DNA of 64,000 nt from Variovorax davisae (GTDB taxonomy: Bacteria > Pseudomonadota > Gammaproteobacteria > Burkholderiales > Burkholderiaceae_C). Position 1 is the first letter of the stretch, and the number at the start of each line of letters is the position of its first letter. Of this stretch, positions 28,635 to 37,482 are shown piece by piece. Made by a program: the position numbers and the translations under genes. Location: assembly GCF_030316845.1 (NCBI RefSeq), contig NZ_JASZYS010000002.1, positions 62,001 to 126,000 on the forward strand. Direction: 5' to 3'. Under the pieces are notes generated by a model that was not told where the DNA came from, ran no database searches, and saw nothing but the letters and a program-made list of their open reading frames with translations.

Positions 28635-30323
28635 CTATTGTGTCAGCCGGGTCTCGGCGTCGGCAAACGAAACGAAGAACTCGTTGCCTTCGGGGCCGGC
28701 CGCCGACAGCGCGCGGCGCTCGTAGCCGATGGTGGCGCCGTGCCGCTCGCACAGCTCGCGGCAGAGGAACAGGCCCAGGCCGCTGGAGCGGCTCTCGGAC
28801 GAGAAGAAGGGCTCGAACAGGTGCCGCTGCACCGCCGGCTCGAGCGGCGCGCCGTCGCTCCAGATCTGCAGCGTGGCCCGGCCCGCGGGGTTGAGCCGGG
28901 TCGCCACCTGGATCGAGCCGTCGCGGTCGCCGGCGTAGCGGGCCGCGTTGTCGAGCAGGTTCACGAGGATGCGGCGCAGGTGCTCGGTGTCGAAGCGGAC
29001 GTCGCGGCCCGGGGCGTCGAGCACCAGCAGCACGCCCTGGCGCTGCGAATGCAGCACCCACTCCTCGGCGAGGGTGCGGACGGTGGCGTCGAGCGCCACC
29101 TGCTCGCCGAGCGGCAGCACGCGCTGCTGCCGGGCCCGGGCGACGTCGAGCACGTCGTCGACGATGCGCGACAGGCGCTGGGCGTTCTGCTGCACCATGG
29201 TGGTCAGCTGGCGATGCGCCGGGTCGACCAGGTCCTCGGCCAGCAGGGCGCTGGCCTGGGTGATCGCGGCCAGCGGATTGCGGATCTCGTGCGCCACGGC
29301 GGCCGACATGCGGCCCATGGCGGCCAGCTTCTCGGTCCGGATGCGGGCCTCCAGCTCGCGCAGGTCCTGCAGGAACATCACGCACAGGCTCTCCGAGCTG
29401 GGGTCCGGCGAGCGGGTCAGCCGGGTGCGCACCCGCACCTCGCGCGCCGCGCCCTGGGCCTGGGCGACCGGGATCTCCTTCGACTGCGGACTGCGCCGGG
29501 CGAAGGTCTGGCGCGCCAGCGCGGCCAGCGCGACCCAGGCCGGGTGGGCGTTGAGCGTGAACGGCAGCTCCATCTGGGCCAGGCCCTGGCCCAGGATCGC
29601 ATCGGCGGCGGGGTTGGCGGCATGCACCTGGCCCTCCGAGTCGAGCACCAGCACGCCCTCGCTCAGGGTCTCGATCACCAGGTCGTTGACCAGCGCGTGC
29701 ATCTGCGCCGCGCTGCGGTTGCGCTGGGCCAGCGCTTCCTCGCGCGTGAGCCGGCGCGCCATTTCGTGGGCGATCAGCGCGACCACGAACAGGCCGGTGC
29801 CGGTCAGGGCCGCCTGCACGAAGCGCGGCGAGGTGTCGGCCGGCTGCTCGAGCCAGTACCAGGTCGCGTGGCCCAGCAGCAGCAGCGTGGCGGCCGCGGT
29901 GGTGCCGAGCCCGACGGCGCCGCTGCCCAGCACGGCCCCCATCAGCACCGGCAGCGCGAACAGCGGCGAGTAGTTGATGCCGCCGACCTGCAGCACTTGC
30001 AGCGCGGCGAAGACGACCAGGTCGATGCCGATGGTCGCGAGCCAGGTCCGGCCCAGGCTGCGGATCTGCTGCACCGGCGCATAGCGCGCGGCCAGCAAGG
30101 CGGCGACCAGATAGCCGGTGCACAAGGCGACCGCCGCCGACTGCGTCGCCTGACCGAGCATGAAGGCCAGGCCCTGGAGCAGCAGCAGCACCATCGCCAC
30201 GAAACAGCGTGCGGCCACGAAGCCGCGCCACAGGCGCTTCAGCGCCGTGCTCTGGCCGTTGAACTGTTCGAGCGAACTCCAGTCCGTCGCCGGCTCGCCC
30301 CTGGCACGCAGGAGCGCCGTCAT
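28635..30323 (-). CDS. pilS: sensor histidine kinase PilS-like
   Basis: A 562-residue membrane sensor kinase. The first about 200 residues hold six probable membrane helices, as in PilS, which senses pilin in the membrane. Next come a PAS-like segment (about 215-320), the phospho-acceptor block AVAHEIRNPLAAITQ and an HATPase domain with LVNLLDNAARYAG and SSGLGLFLCRELCERHG. It is 4 bases upstream of pilR, a classic two-component pair. Confidence 0.9.
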   Translation of the reverse strand: MTALLRARGEPATDWSSLEQFNGQSTALKRLWRGFVAARCFVAMVLLLLQGLAFMLGQATQSAAVALCTGYLVAALLAARYAPVQQIRSLGRTWLATIGIDLVVFAALQVLQVGGINYSPLFALPVLMGAVLGSGAVGLGTTAAATLLLLGHATWYWLEQPADTSPRFVQAALTGTGLFVVALIAHEMARRLTREEALAQRNRSAAQMHALVNDLVIETLSEGVLVLDSEGQVHAANPAADAILGQGLAQMELPFTLNAHPAWVALAALARQTFARRSPQSKEIPVAQAQGAAREVRVRTRLTRSPDPSSESLCVMFLQDLRELEARIRTEKLAAMGRMSAAVAHEIRNPLAAITQASALLAEDLVDPAHRQLTTMVQQNAQRLSRIVDDVLDVARARQQRVLPLGEQVALDATVRTLAEEWVLHSQRQGVLLVLDAPGRDVRFDTEHLRRILVNLLDNAARYAGDRDGSIQVATRLNPAGRATLQIWSDGAPLEPAVQRHLFEPFFSSESRSSGLGLFLCRELCERHGATIGYERRALSAAGPEGNEFFVSFADAETRLTQ

Positions 30324-30345
30324 GGCAGGCGCGCCGCGGGGTGCT

Positions 30346-30585
30346 TCATGGGCTCGCGGCCTGGCGGTGGGCGACGCTGCAGAACACGGCGCCGCCGGGA
30401 CCGGCGATGGCGTCGGCGGCGGGCAGGTGGAGCCCGCAGTGCGCGCAGCGCACCATGGCCTGCGGCGCGCCGACGGCCGGGGGTTTGGGCGGCGGCGGCG
30501 GGCGCGATTGCATCTCTTCGCGGCGGTTCTTGCGCCAGAGCCAGACCGCGATGAAGACCACGGCGAAGACGAGCAGGTATTTCAT
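30346..30585 (-). CDS. PP0621-family zinc-ribbon membrane protein
   Basis: A 79-residue protein with one N-terminal membrane helix (3-17), a short Pro-rich linker (SRPPPPPKPP) and a small zinc-ribbon-like end with CAHCGLHLP and FCSVAH. This matches the PP0621 family, which often sits beside pilS or ccsA in Beta- and Gammaproteobacteria; function is unknown. The ATG overlaps the stop of the ccsA-like gene as ATGA, so translation is probably coupled. Confidence 0.82.
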   Translation of the reverse strand: MKYLLVFAVVFIAVWLWRKNRREEMQSRPPPPPKPPAVGAPQAMVRCAHCGLHLPAADAIAGPGGAVFCSVAHRQAASP

Positions 30586-31391
30586 GAGGTGGCGCGAGAA
30601 AGGACGACTTCGAGCACGAAGCGCGAACCCACGTAGGCCAGCAGCAGCAGCGCCGAGCCCGCGTAGAGCACCCTCCGCGCGGTGCGCCCGCGCCAGCCGA
30701 AGCGCGCGCGCCCGGTCAGCAGGATCGCGAACGTCAGCCAGGCCAGCACCGAGAAGACGGTCTTGTGGTCCCACTTCCAGCCGCGCACCGCGCCGCCGTA
30801 CAGCGTCTCGCTGAACAGCAGGCCGGCCAGCAGCGTGGCCGACAGCAGGACGAAGCCGGCGGTCACGAAGCGGAAGGTCAGCCGCTCCATCGTCAGCAGC
30901 GGCACGCCGCCCTGCGGCTCGGCGGCGAGCCGGATCTGCTTCTCGGCCCGCGTCATGAGCCAGGCGTGGACCACGGCGGCGCCGAACAGGCCATAGGAAG
31001 CGATGCCCAGCGCCAGGTGCAACGGCAGCCATGGCGAGGCCGAGACGTGCAGCGGCGTGCCGGGCAACAGCACGGCCAGCATCACCGCGACCGCGCCCAG
31101 CACCGCCAGCGCGCGGCGCACCTTGAGCTGGGGGTAGAGGCTGCTTTCGATGGCGTAGACCGTCAGCACCAGCCAGGCCGTGACCGAAATCGCGGGCGCG
31201 AAGCCGAAGCGCGGCGTGCCGCCGACCAGCCCGGTGGCCAGCGTCAGGCCATGCAGCAGCCAGGCCAGCGCCAGCAGCCCCTGGGTCGAGGCGCGGCTGA
31301 GCCGGGAGGCGGCGGCGGCGGTGACGCCATAGGCGGCGGCGGTGGCGATGCCCAGTGCCACGCCGAGCGGGGAGGGGATCGCTAAAATCAT
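30582..31391 (-). CDS. CcsA/YpjD-type cytochrome c assembly family membrane protein
   Basis: A 269-residue protein with about eight membrane helices. The C-terminal half has the SETLYGGAVRGWKWDHKTVFSVLAW block, a relaxed form of the tryptophan-rich heme-handling motif, with His residues before and after it (LHLALGIASYG and WDHKT). This is the YpjD/HemX-like branch that lies next to ffh in many Proteobacteria. A true role in heme export is not shown. The start was taken at MILAIPSPLG; upstream codons in frame have no family match and cover the promoter area. Confidence 0.85.
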   Translation of the reverse strand: MILAIPSPLGVALGIATAAAYGVTAAAASRLSRASTQGLLALAWLLHGLTLATGLVGGTPRFGFAPAISVTAWLVLTVYAIESSLYPQLKVRRALAVLGAVAVMLAVLLPGTPLHVSASPWLPLHLALGIASYGLFGAAVVHAWLMTRAEKQIRLAAEPQGGVPLLTMERLTFRFVTAGFVLLSATLLAGLLFSETLYGGAVRGWKWDHKTVFSVLAWLTFAILLTGRARFGWRGRTARRVLYAGSALLLLAYVGSRFVLEVVLSRATS

Positions 31392-31398
31392 CGGCTGG

Positions 31399-31404
31399 AG
31401 TTTA
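31399..31404 (-). promoter_or_regulatory. -10-like element before the ccsA-like gene
   Basis: TAAACT on the minus strand, 7 bases before the ATG. On the plus strand a separate TAAAAT (31383-31388) faces ffh about 84 bases before its ATG. Confidence 0.3.
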
Positions 31405-31471
31405 GCTTCTCGCCTTCTGCGGAATGCCGCCGCTCCCGTCTTCATACCGGTCCCGTCCAGCGGGAAGCATC

Positions 31472-32857
31472 ATGGCCAGCGCCCTCACAGAAAAATTCTC
31501 CCGCCTCGTCAAACAGGTCAGCGGCCAGGCCCGCATCACCGAAAGCAACGTCCAGGACATGCTGCGCGAGGTGCGCATGGCCCTGCTCGAGGCCGACGTC
31601 GCGCTGCCGGTGGTGCGCGACTTCGTCGCCCGCGTCAAGGAAAAGGCGCTCGGCCAGGAAGTGCTGGGCTCGCTGAAGCCGGGCCAGGCGCTGGTCGGCA
31701 TCGTGAACCGCGAGCTGGCCGCCACCATGGGCGAGGGCGTGGCCGACATCAACCTGGCCGCCCAGCCGCCGGCCGTGATCCTGATGGCCGGCCTGCAGGG
31801 CGCCGGCAAGACCACCACCACCGCCAAGCTGGCCAAGCACCTGATCGAGAAGCGCAAGAAGAAGGTGCTGACCGTGTCGGGCGACGTCTACCGGCCGGCC
31901 GCCATCGAGCAGCTCAAGACGGTGACCAGGCAGGCCGGAGCCGAATGGTTCCCGAGCACGCCGGACCAGAAGCCGCTCGACATCGCCCGCGCCGCCCTCG
32001 ACCACGCCAAGCGGCACTTCTTCGACGTGCTGCTGGTCGACACCGCCGGCCGCCTCGCCATCGACGAGGTGCTGATGCAGGAAATCCAGCAGCTGCACGC
32101 GGCGCTGGACCCGGTCGAGACGCTGTTCGTGGTCGACGCGATGCAGGGCCAGGACGCGATCAACACCGCCAAGGCCTTCAAGGACGCGCTGCCATTGACC
32201 GGCATCATCCTGACCAAGACCGACGGCGATTCACGCGGCGGGGCCGCGCTGTCGGTGCGGCAGGTCACGGGCGTGCCGATCAAGTTCGCCGGCGTCAGCG
32301 AGAAGATCGACGGCCTCGAGGTGTTCGATGCCGAGCGCCACGCCGGCCGCATCCTGGGCATGGGCGACATCGTCGCGCTGGTCGAGCAGGTCACGGCCGG
32401 GGTCGACGTCGCCGCGGCGCAGAAGCTGGCGGCCAAGGTCAAGAGCGGCGCCGGCTTCGACCTCAACGACTTCCTGGGCCAGCTGCAGCAGATGAAGCAG
32501 ATGGGCGGCCTCTCCAGCATCATGGACAAGCTGCCGGCGCAGATGGCGGCCAAGGCCACCGAGGCCGACATGACCCGGGCCGAGCGCGACATCCGGCGCA
32601 AGGAAGGCATCATCAACAGCATGACGCCGCTGGAGCGTCGCAAGCCCGAGCTGCTCAAGGCCACCCGCAAGCGCCGCATCGCCGCCGGCGCCGGGGTTCA
32701 GGTTCAGGAAGTGAACCGGCTGCTCAACGAGTTCGAGCAGATGCAGACCATGATGAAGAAGATGAAGGGCGGCGGCCTCATGAAGATGATGAAGCGCATG
32801 GGGGGCATGAAGGGCATGCCGGGCATGGGCGGGGGCGGCGGGATGCCGCGCTTCTGA
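31472..32857 (+). CDS. ffh: signal recognition particle protein Ffh
   Basis: Ffh binds signal sequences of nascent membrane proteins together with 4.5S RNA and docks to FtsY. The protein is 461 residues. The N domain contains LREVRMALLEADVALPVVRDF, the G domain has the P-loop GLQGAGKTTTTAKLA and DTAGRLAIDE, and the M domain ends in a Met- and Gly-rich tail (MKKMKGGGLMKMMKRMGG). The ATG was chosen at MASALTEKF, with a GGGAAG element just before it. The 4.5S RNA gene is not in the window. Confidence 0.97.
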   Translation: MASALTEKFSRLVKQVSGQARITESNVQDMLREVRMALLEADVALPVVRDFVARVKEKALGQEVLGSLKPGQALVGIVNRELAATMGEGVADINLAAQPPAVILMAGLQGAGKTTTTAKLAKHLIEKRKKKVLTVSGDVYRPAAIEQLKTVTRQAGAEWFPSTPDQKPLDIARAALDHAKRHFFDVLLVDTAGRLAIDEVLMQEIQQLHAALDPVETLFVVDAMQGQDAINTAKAFKDALPLTGIILTKTDGDSRGGAALSVRQVTGVPIKFAGVSEKIDGLEVFDAERHAGRILGMGDIVALVEQVTAGVDVAAAQKLAAKVKSGAGFDLNDFLGQLQQMKQMGGLSSIMDKLPAQMAAKATEADMTRAERDIRRKEGIINSMTPLERRKPELLKATRKRRIAAGAGVQVQEVNRLLNEFEQMQTMMKKMKGGGLMKMMKRMGGMKGMPGMGGGGGMPRF

Positions 32858-32874
32858 ACGTCTGCACCCCAATG

Positions 32875-32902
32875 AAAAAAGCCCCGCATCGCGGGGCTTT
32901 TT
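32875..32902. terminator. bidirectional intrinsic terminator between ffh and opgH
   Basis: Stem GCCCCGC-ATC-GCGGGGC with six A before and five T after, so it works in both directions for the converging genes. Confidence 0.93.
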
Positions 32903-32920
32903 CGTGGGGCTGCCGTGGAC

Positions 32921-34918
32921 TCAGGCCGCAACCGGACGCGACAGCCGAAGCGCATGCATCCAGGCCCTGCGCAGCACCGCCGGCGAGCGCGATTCCTCGG
33001 GGATCAGCAGGAAGCCGCGTTCGCGCAGCGCGATGCCGAAGCCGATCTGGCTAGTCAGCACCGTCAGCGGGATCGCCAGCAGCAGCGGCAGGCCCACCGG
33101 CATCAGCCAGGTCAGGGCGCTGGCGTCGATCAGCGCGATGCCGACGGCCAGCGCGGCGATCACGAAGGACATCGGTGCCAGCTGCGAGACCGCGATGCGC
33201 CAGGAGACGGCGGCGGCTTCGCGCGGGGGCGACTTCCAGTCGAGCTTGAGGCCGGTGAGGGCCACCACCACGAACAGCGAGTGGGCCAGCATCCGCACCG
33301 GGGCCTGGACGATGGCCATCGCGCTTTCGAGCGTGGCGCTCTTGAGCAGGCCGCCGATGCCGCCGAACTGGCGCTGCTCGCCGCGGATCACGACCGCGAC
33401 CAGGCCCAGGATGCGCGGCAGGAACAGCAGGCACAGGGTCCACAGCCACAGGCCGACGAGTTCCATCGGCATCGCGAGCCAATGCTCGACCACGCTCGAG
33501 CCGGTCAGCCACAGCGCCGTGCCCAGGGTCAGGAAGGCCAGCCACAGCGGCGCCGAGAGGTAGGCCATGGTGCCGGTGACGAACATGGCGCGGTGCACCG
33601 GGTGCAGGCCAGGCTCGGCCATCAGGCGGGCGTTCTGCAGGTTGCCCTGGCACCAGCGGCGGTCGCGCTGCAGTTCGGACAGCAGGTCCGGCGGCTGCTG
33701 CTCGTAGCTGCCGACCAGGTCGGCGACCAGCCAGACATGGAAGCCGGCGCGGCGCATCAGCGCGGCTTCGACGAAGTCGTGCGACATGATGCCGCCCGAC
33801 ATGCCGCCGCTGCCCTTGATCGGGGCCAGCGCGCAATGGTCCATGAAGGGCTGGACGCGGATGATCGCGTTGTGGCCCCAGTAGTGCGACTCGCCGAGCT
33901 GCCAGAACTGCATGCCGAGCGTGAACAGGCGGCCCGTCATGCGGGAGGCGAACTGCTGGGCGCGGGCATGCAGCGTGACGTGGCCGATGGCCTGGGTCGC
34001 GGTCTGGATGATGCCGGCGCTGGGGTTGGCTTCCATCAGCTTGACCATCGCGGTCAGGCAGTCGCCGCTCATGACGCTGTCGGCGTCGAGCACGACCATG
34101 TAGCGGTAGTCCTTGCCCCAGCGGCGGCAGAAGTCCGCCACGTTGCCGGCCTTGCGGTGGCTGCGGCGGGTGCGCAGGCGGTAGTAGACCTCGACCTGCG
34201 GCTGGTTCGGGCTGTCGGCCAGCGCGGCGCGCAGGTCTTCCCAGGCGGCGCGCTCGGCGGCGGCGATCTCGGGCGTGTAGCTGTCGGACAGCACGAAGAC
34301 GTCGAACTGCTTCGCGTGGCCGGTGGCGGCCACCGATTCGCAGGTGGCGCGCAGGCCGGCGAACACGGTCGCCACGTCCTCGTTGCAGATCGGCATGATG
34401 ATCGCCGTCCGTGCCTCCGGGTTCATCGGATGGTCGGCCACCTGCTTGGCGGACAGCGCGTGCTTGTCACCGCGCACCGAGACATAGAAGCCCATCAGCG
34501 CGGTCACGAAACCGGTCACGACCCAGCCCGACAGCACGGCGTAGAGCGCGATCTGGCTGTACTCGAGCCACAGGTTGTCGTAGTCGGGCTGGACGCGGGC
34601 GAACAGCGTCGCGGCCGCCACCGTGCTCAGCACCGTCAACGCCAGGAAGGCGAGGCGGCGCTGGGCCGCGGCCCGCTGCCACGGTTGCCGGGCGGAGGGC
34701 GCGGTCTGGGCGACGGCGTGGCGGCCGGCGCCGAGCTTGACCAGCAGGGCGGTGCCGATGCTGTTCCAGAAGCCGCGCCAGGGGCGGGGCGCCATGGAGC
34801 CGCGATTGATGGGGGGGGCCGTCACCGAATTCGGGTGGCGTTCCTCGCGCAGCGTGCTGCGGTGCGAGAAATCGCTCTCGGCCAGCAGCTTCGGTTGGGC
34901 GTAGTGGGTGGGCTTCAT
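32921..34918 (-). CDS. opgH: osmoregulated periplasmic glucan glucosyltransferase OpgH
   Basis: OpgH (MdoH) polymerises glucose from UDP-glucose into osmoregulated periplasmic glucans and moves them across the inner membrane. The 665-residue protein has two N-terminal membrane helices (about 70-135), a GT2 domain with MPICNEDV, the metal motif VVLDADSVMSG and the QRDRRWCQGN acceptor motif, then about six C-terminal helices. The start was set at MKPTHYAQPKLL; the open frame continues upstream but there it overlaps a small gene in another frame. It is shorter than E. coli OpgH (847). opgG, usually the first gene of this operon, is missing here. Confidence 0.92.
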   Translation of the reverse strand: MKPTHYAQPKLLAESDFSHRSTLREERHPNSVTAPPINRGSMAPRPWRGFWNSIGTALLVKLGAGRHAVAQTAPSARQPWQRAAAQRRLAFLALTVLSTVAAATLFARVQPDYDNLWLEYSQIALYAVLSGWVVTGFVTALMGFYVSVRGDKHALSAKQVADHPMNPEARTAIIMPICNEDVATVFAGLRATCESVAATGHAKQFDVFVLSDSYTPEIAAAERAAWEDLRAALADSPNQPQVEVYYRLRTRRSHRKAGNVADFCRRWGKDYRYMVVLDADSVMSGDCLTAMVKLMEANPSAGIIQTATQAIGHVTLHARAQQFASRMTGRLFTLGMQFWQLGESHYWGHNAIIRVQPFMDHCALAPIKGSGGMSGGIMSHDFVEAALMRRAGFHVWLVADLVGSYEQQPPDLLSELQRDRRWCQGNLQNARLMAEPGLHPVHRAMFVTGTMAYLSAPLWLAFLTLGTALWLTGSSVVEHWLAMPMELVGLWLWTLCLLFLPRILGLVAVVIRGEQRQFGGIGGLLKSATLESAMAIVQAPVRMLAHSLFVVVALTGLKLDWKSPPREAAAVSWRIAVSQLAPMSFVIAALAVGIALIDASALTWLMPVGLPLLLAIPLTVLTSQIGFGIALRERGFLLIPEESRSPAVLRRAWMHALRLSRPVAA

Positions 34919-34923
34919 GTGCT

Positions 34924-35127
34924 TCAGCCGCGTTGCTTGTCGAACGAGGGCGTGTCGCCGATTGCCGGAAAGCGCTTGAACACGCTCTCGGGCGCGAAAT
35001 GGCCGGCTCCCGCCTGGGATGCCAGCAACTGACCCGCGGCACGGGGCCGCGAGAGGGAAAACTGCTTTTGACGCAGGCCGTCGCGCTGCGGACGCAGTGC
35101 GAAAGTGGGGCTGTTGAGTGCTGTCAT
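34924..35127 (-). CDS. small protein upstream of opgH
   Basis: A 67-codon frame ends 5 bases before the opgH start on the same strand. The product is basic and Gln/Arg-rich, without membrane segment or signal peptide; parts read ALRPQRDGLRQKQFS and FAPESVFKRFPAIGDTPSFDKQRG. I do not recognise a family. Its tight spacing to opgH and its ATG just after a CCTGTACAGG palindrome make coupled expression plausible. It could instead be a non-coding leader. Confidence 0.5.
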   Translation of the reverse strand: MTALNSPTFALRPQRDGLRQKQFSLSRPRAAGQLLASQAGAGHFAPESVFKRFPAIGDTPSFDKQRG

Positions 35128-35165
35128 GCCTGTACAGGGGCAAACCCTGTGCCAGGGCCGAAAAA

Positions 35166-35187
35166 CCCTTTGAAATCAATCGCTTGG
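35166..35187. repeat. 22-base direct repeat, copy 1, upstream of opgH
   Basis: CCCTTTGAAATCAATC followed by GCTTGG. It matches copy 2, 124 bases away, at 18 of 22 positions, with TGAAATCAAT and CTTGG identical. Confidence 0.6.
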
Positions 35188-35289
35188 ACTGAATTTCAGG
35201 CTTTTCGCGGGGGCTGGCGGGCGAAACGGGCCGCCAGACCCCTGGATTTGTCGCCTGGGCCCGACAGCCTGCGAGCCTGACTGACAAAG

Positions 35290-35311
35290 CCCAATGAAAT
35301 CAATGACTTGG
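35290..35311. repeat. 22-base direct repeat, copy 2, upstream of opgH
   Basis: CCCAATGAAATCAATG followed by ACTTGG, in the same orientation as copy 1. It ends 11 bases before the glrR stop, where a GTCGCTG/CAGCGAC hairpin also lies. Confidence 0.6.
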
Positions 35312-35322
35312 CGTGTCGCTGG

Positions 35323-36753
35323 TCAGCGACCGGTTTCGCTCCCCGGCGACGGCGTCTCGGCCTTGAAGTGGCCGGGCGTGAGTTCGTGCTTCTGCAGCAG
35401 GCGGTAGAACTCGGTGCGGTTGCGGTCGGCCAGGCGGGCGGCGTCGGCCACATTGCCGTCGGTCAGCTTGAGCAGGCCCACCAGGTAGTCGCGTTCGAAG
35501 CGCTGCTTGGCCTCGGCATAGGTCTGGACTTCGACGCTCGGAACGCGCAGCGCCCGCTGCACCAGCGCCAGCGGGATCAAGGGCGAACTCGACAGTGCGC
35601 ACACCTGCTCGACCACGTTGAACAGCTGGCGCACGTTGCCCGGCCAGGACGCGGTGGTCAGCGCCTTCAGCGCCTCGGGCGCGAAGCCGGACAGCCGCTT
35701 GCCGTACTTGGTCGACAGCCGCTGCAGGAAGTGGTTGGCCAGCAACGGAATGTCCTCGCGCCGCGCCGACAGCGGCGGCAGGCTGAGTGTCACGACATTG
35801 AGGCGGTAGTACAGGTCTTCGCGGAACTGGCCGGCCTCCATCGCGGCGTCGAGGTCGCGGTGGGTGGCCGAGATGATGCGGACGTCGACCGCGATCGACT
35901 GGCTGCCGCCGAGCGGGCGCACCGCGCGCTCCTGCAGCACCCGCAGCAGCTTGACCTGCAGCGCCGGCGGCATGTCCCCGATCTCGTCCAGCAGCAGGGT
36001 GCCGCCGTCGGCCTGCTGGAACAGGCCCTTGTGGTTGGCGACCGCGTCGGTGAAGGCGCCCTTCATGTGGCCGAACAGCTCGGACTCGAGCAGGGCCTCG
36101 GGGATGGCGCCGCAGTTGACCGCTACGAAGGGCTTGTCGGCGCGCGCGCTGGCACGGTGGATGGCGCGCGCCAACACTTCCTTGCCGGCGCCGCTGTCGC
36201 CGCGCAGCAGCACGCTGGCGTCGGACTTGGCGACCATCCGGGCCTCGGCCAGCAACTCGGCCATGCGGTTGCTGCGGCTGACGATCTCGGCGCGCCAGCT
36301 TTCATCGCCGCCCTTGCCGGGCGCGGCCGGCGGCGAGCCCAACGCCAGCGCCTGGGCGATCTTCTCGAGCAGCTCGCGGGCGTCGTAGGGCTTGGTGAGG
36401 TAGGTGAAGACGCCGCGCGCCGTGGCCTCGACCGCGTCGGGAATGGTGCCGTGCGCGGTCAGCAGGATCACCGGCAAGGTCGGATGGCGCTTGCGGATCT
36501 CGTCGAACAGCGCCAGGCCGTCGCGGCCGGGCAGCCGGACGTCGGACAGCACGAGCTGCGGATGCTCGATCTCGAGCTGGGTCAGCGCCGATTCGGCCGA
36601 GGTCACGGCCGTGACCTGGTAGCCGGCCGACATCAGCCGCATCGACAGCAGGCGCAGCATGTCGGCGTCGTCGTCGACCACCAGCAGGCGCGCGCCGCGC
36701 GCCGGCGTTGCGGCGGAAGCGTCGTCGGGCAGCTTGTGCGGCGCCGTGCTCAT
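35323..36753 (-). CDS. glrR: sigma-54-dependent response regulator GlrR/QseF-like
   Basis: A 476-residue NtrC-family regulator. The receiver domain (about 22-135) has phospho-Asp in [13 protein letters not shown]. The AAA+ domain (about 155-385) has [26 protein letters not shown] and [13 protein letters not shown]. The C-terminal helix-turn-helix reads [20 protein letters not shown]. The sigma-54 contact loop is GAFTDA, with Asp at the fifth position of GAFTGA. Gene order with a lipoprotein and a sensor kinase matches the glrK-qseG-glrR operon of enterobacteria, which responds to envelope stress. Confidence 0.9.
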   Translation of the reverse strand: MSTAPHKLPDDASAATPARGARLLVVDDDADMLRLLSMRLMSAGYQVTAVTSAESALTQLEIEHPQLVLSDVRLPGRDGLALFDEIRKRHPTLPVILLTAHGTIPDAVEATARGVFTYLTKPYDARELLEKIAQALALGSPPAAPGKGGDESWRAEIVSRSNRMAELLAEARMVAKSDASVLLRGDSGAGKEVLARAIHRASARADKPFVAVNCGAIPEALLESELFGHMKGAFTDAVANHKGLFQQADGGTLLLDEIGDMPPALQVKLLRVLQERAVRPLGGSQSIAVDVRIISATHRDLDAAMEAGQFREDLYYRLNVVTLSLPPLSARREDIPLLANHFLQRLSTKYGKRLSGFAPEALKALTTASWPGNVRQLFNVVEQVCALSSSPLIPLALVQRALRVPSVEVQTYAEAKQRFERDYLVGLLKLTDGNVADAARLADRNRTEFYRLLQKHELTPGHFKAETPSPGSETGR

Positions 36754-36802
36754 GGAGCGGCCTCCGTGCGCCGCTCTGCGGTGCGAGCCGCCGGGCGGGT
36801 GC

Positions 36803-37450
36803 TCATGGCGCGGGCCTCGTCGTCGCCGGCGCCGCGGCCGGCGCCGGGTTCGGCCGCGCGAAGCTGCGCTCGATGGCGCGCAGCGCTTCGATGCGGTCGT
36901 TGAGCTGGTCGATGCGGCGCTGGCTGTCGCGCAGCTGCTGCGCCTGCTTGTCGCGGTCGTCCTCGACCTTGCGCTGTTCGGCGTAGCGCGCCGCCAGCGT
37001 GCGGGCGAGCGGCTGCAGCGGCAGGGCGTCGGCCGAGGGGTTGGCGTTCACGCGCTGCAGCAGGCTGACGGCGCGCGCCAGGTCGGCCGGGACGCGGGTC
37101 TGGGCCAGCACGATCGCCATCTGCACCTGCACCGCGGGCGTCTCGACCAGGTCGCCCAGGCGGTTGAGCTCGGCCGCCAGCTCGGGCGGGCCGAGCGGCC
37201 GCACCTTGTCGGCATAGGCCAGCATGGCGCCCACCGGACCCTGGGTCCATTGGGTGAAGATGCCCGCGGGCTGGGTCGCGAGCGCCAGCGGCTCGGCCTC
37301 GACCGGGGTGACCGGCGGCGGCGGGGGCGGCGCGGCGACCGCCACCGCCACCCGCTCGGGTGTGGGCTTGGGCGGGGCGGCGCAGCCGGCGAGCAGCAGC
37401 ACGGCACAGCTGATGCCGATGGCGGATCTGCGAAAGATCGAAGAAAACAT
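36803..37450 (-). CDS. QseG-like lipoprotein of the sensory operon
   Basis: A 215-residue lipoprotein. The signal peptide ends in the lipobox LLAGC (Cys near residue 23), followed by a Pro/Ala-rich linker, a helical domain (about 60-165) and a coiled-coil stretch of Arg, Gln and Asp residues before an Ala/Pro tail. It stands between the kinase and regulator genes exactly where QseG lies in E. coli, where it is an outer-membrane partner of the kinase. Sequence resemblance is weak, so the call rests mainly on position and architecture. Confidence 0.75.
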   Translation of the reverse strand: MFSSIFRRSAIGISCAVLLLAGCAAPPKPTPERVAVAVAAPPPPPPVTPVEAEPLALATQPAGIFTQWTQGPVGAMLAYADKVRPLGPPELAAELNRLGDLVETPAVQVQMAIVLAQTRVPADLARAVSLLQRVNANPSADALPLQPLARTLAARYAEQRKVEDDRDKQAQQLRDSQRRIDQLNDRIEALRAIERSFARPNPAPAAAPATTRPAP

Positions 37451-37482
37451 GGACCTCGGAATTGGCGCGTGGGCGATAAATG

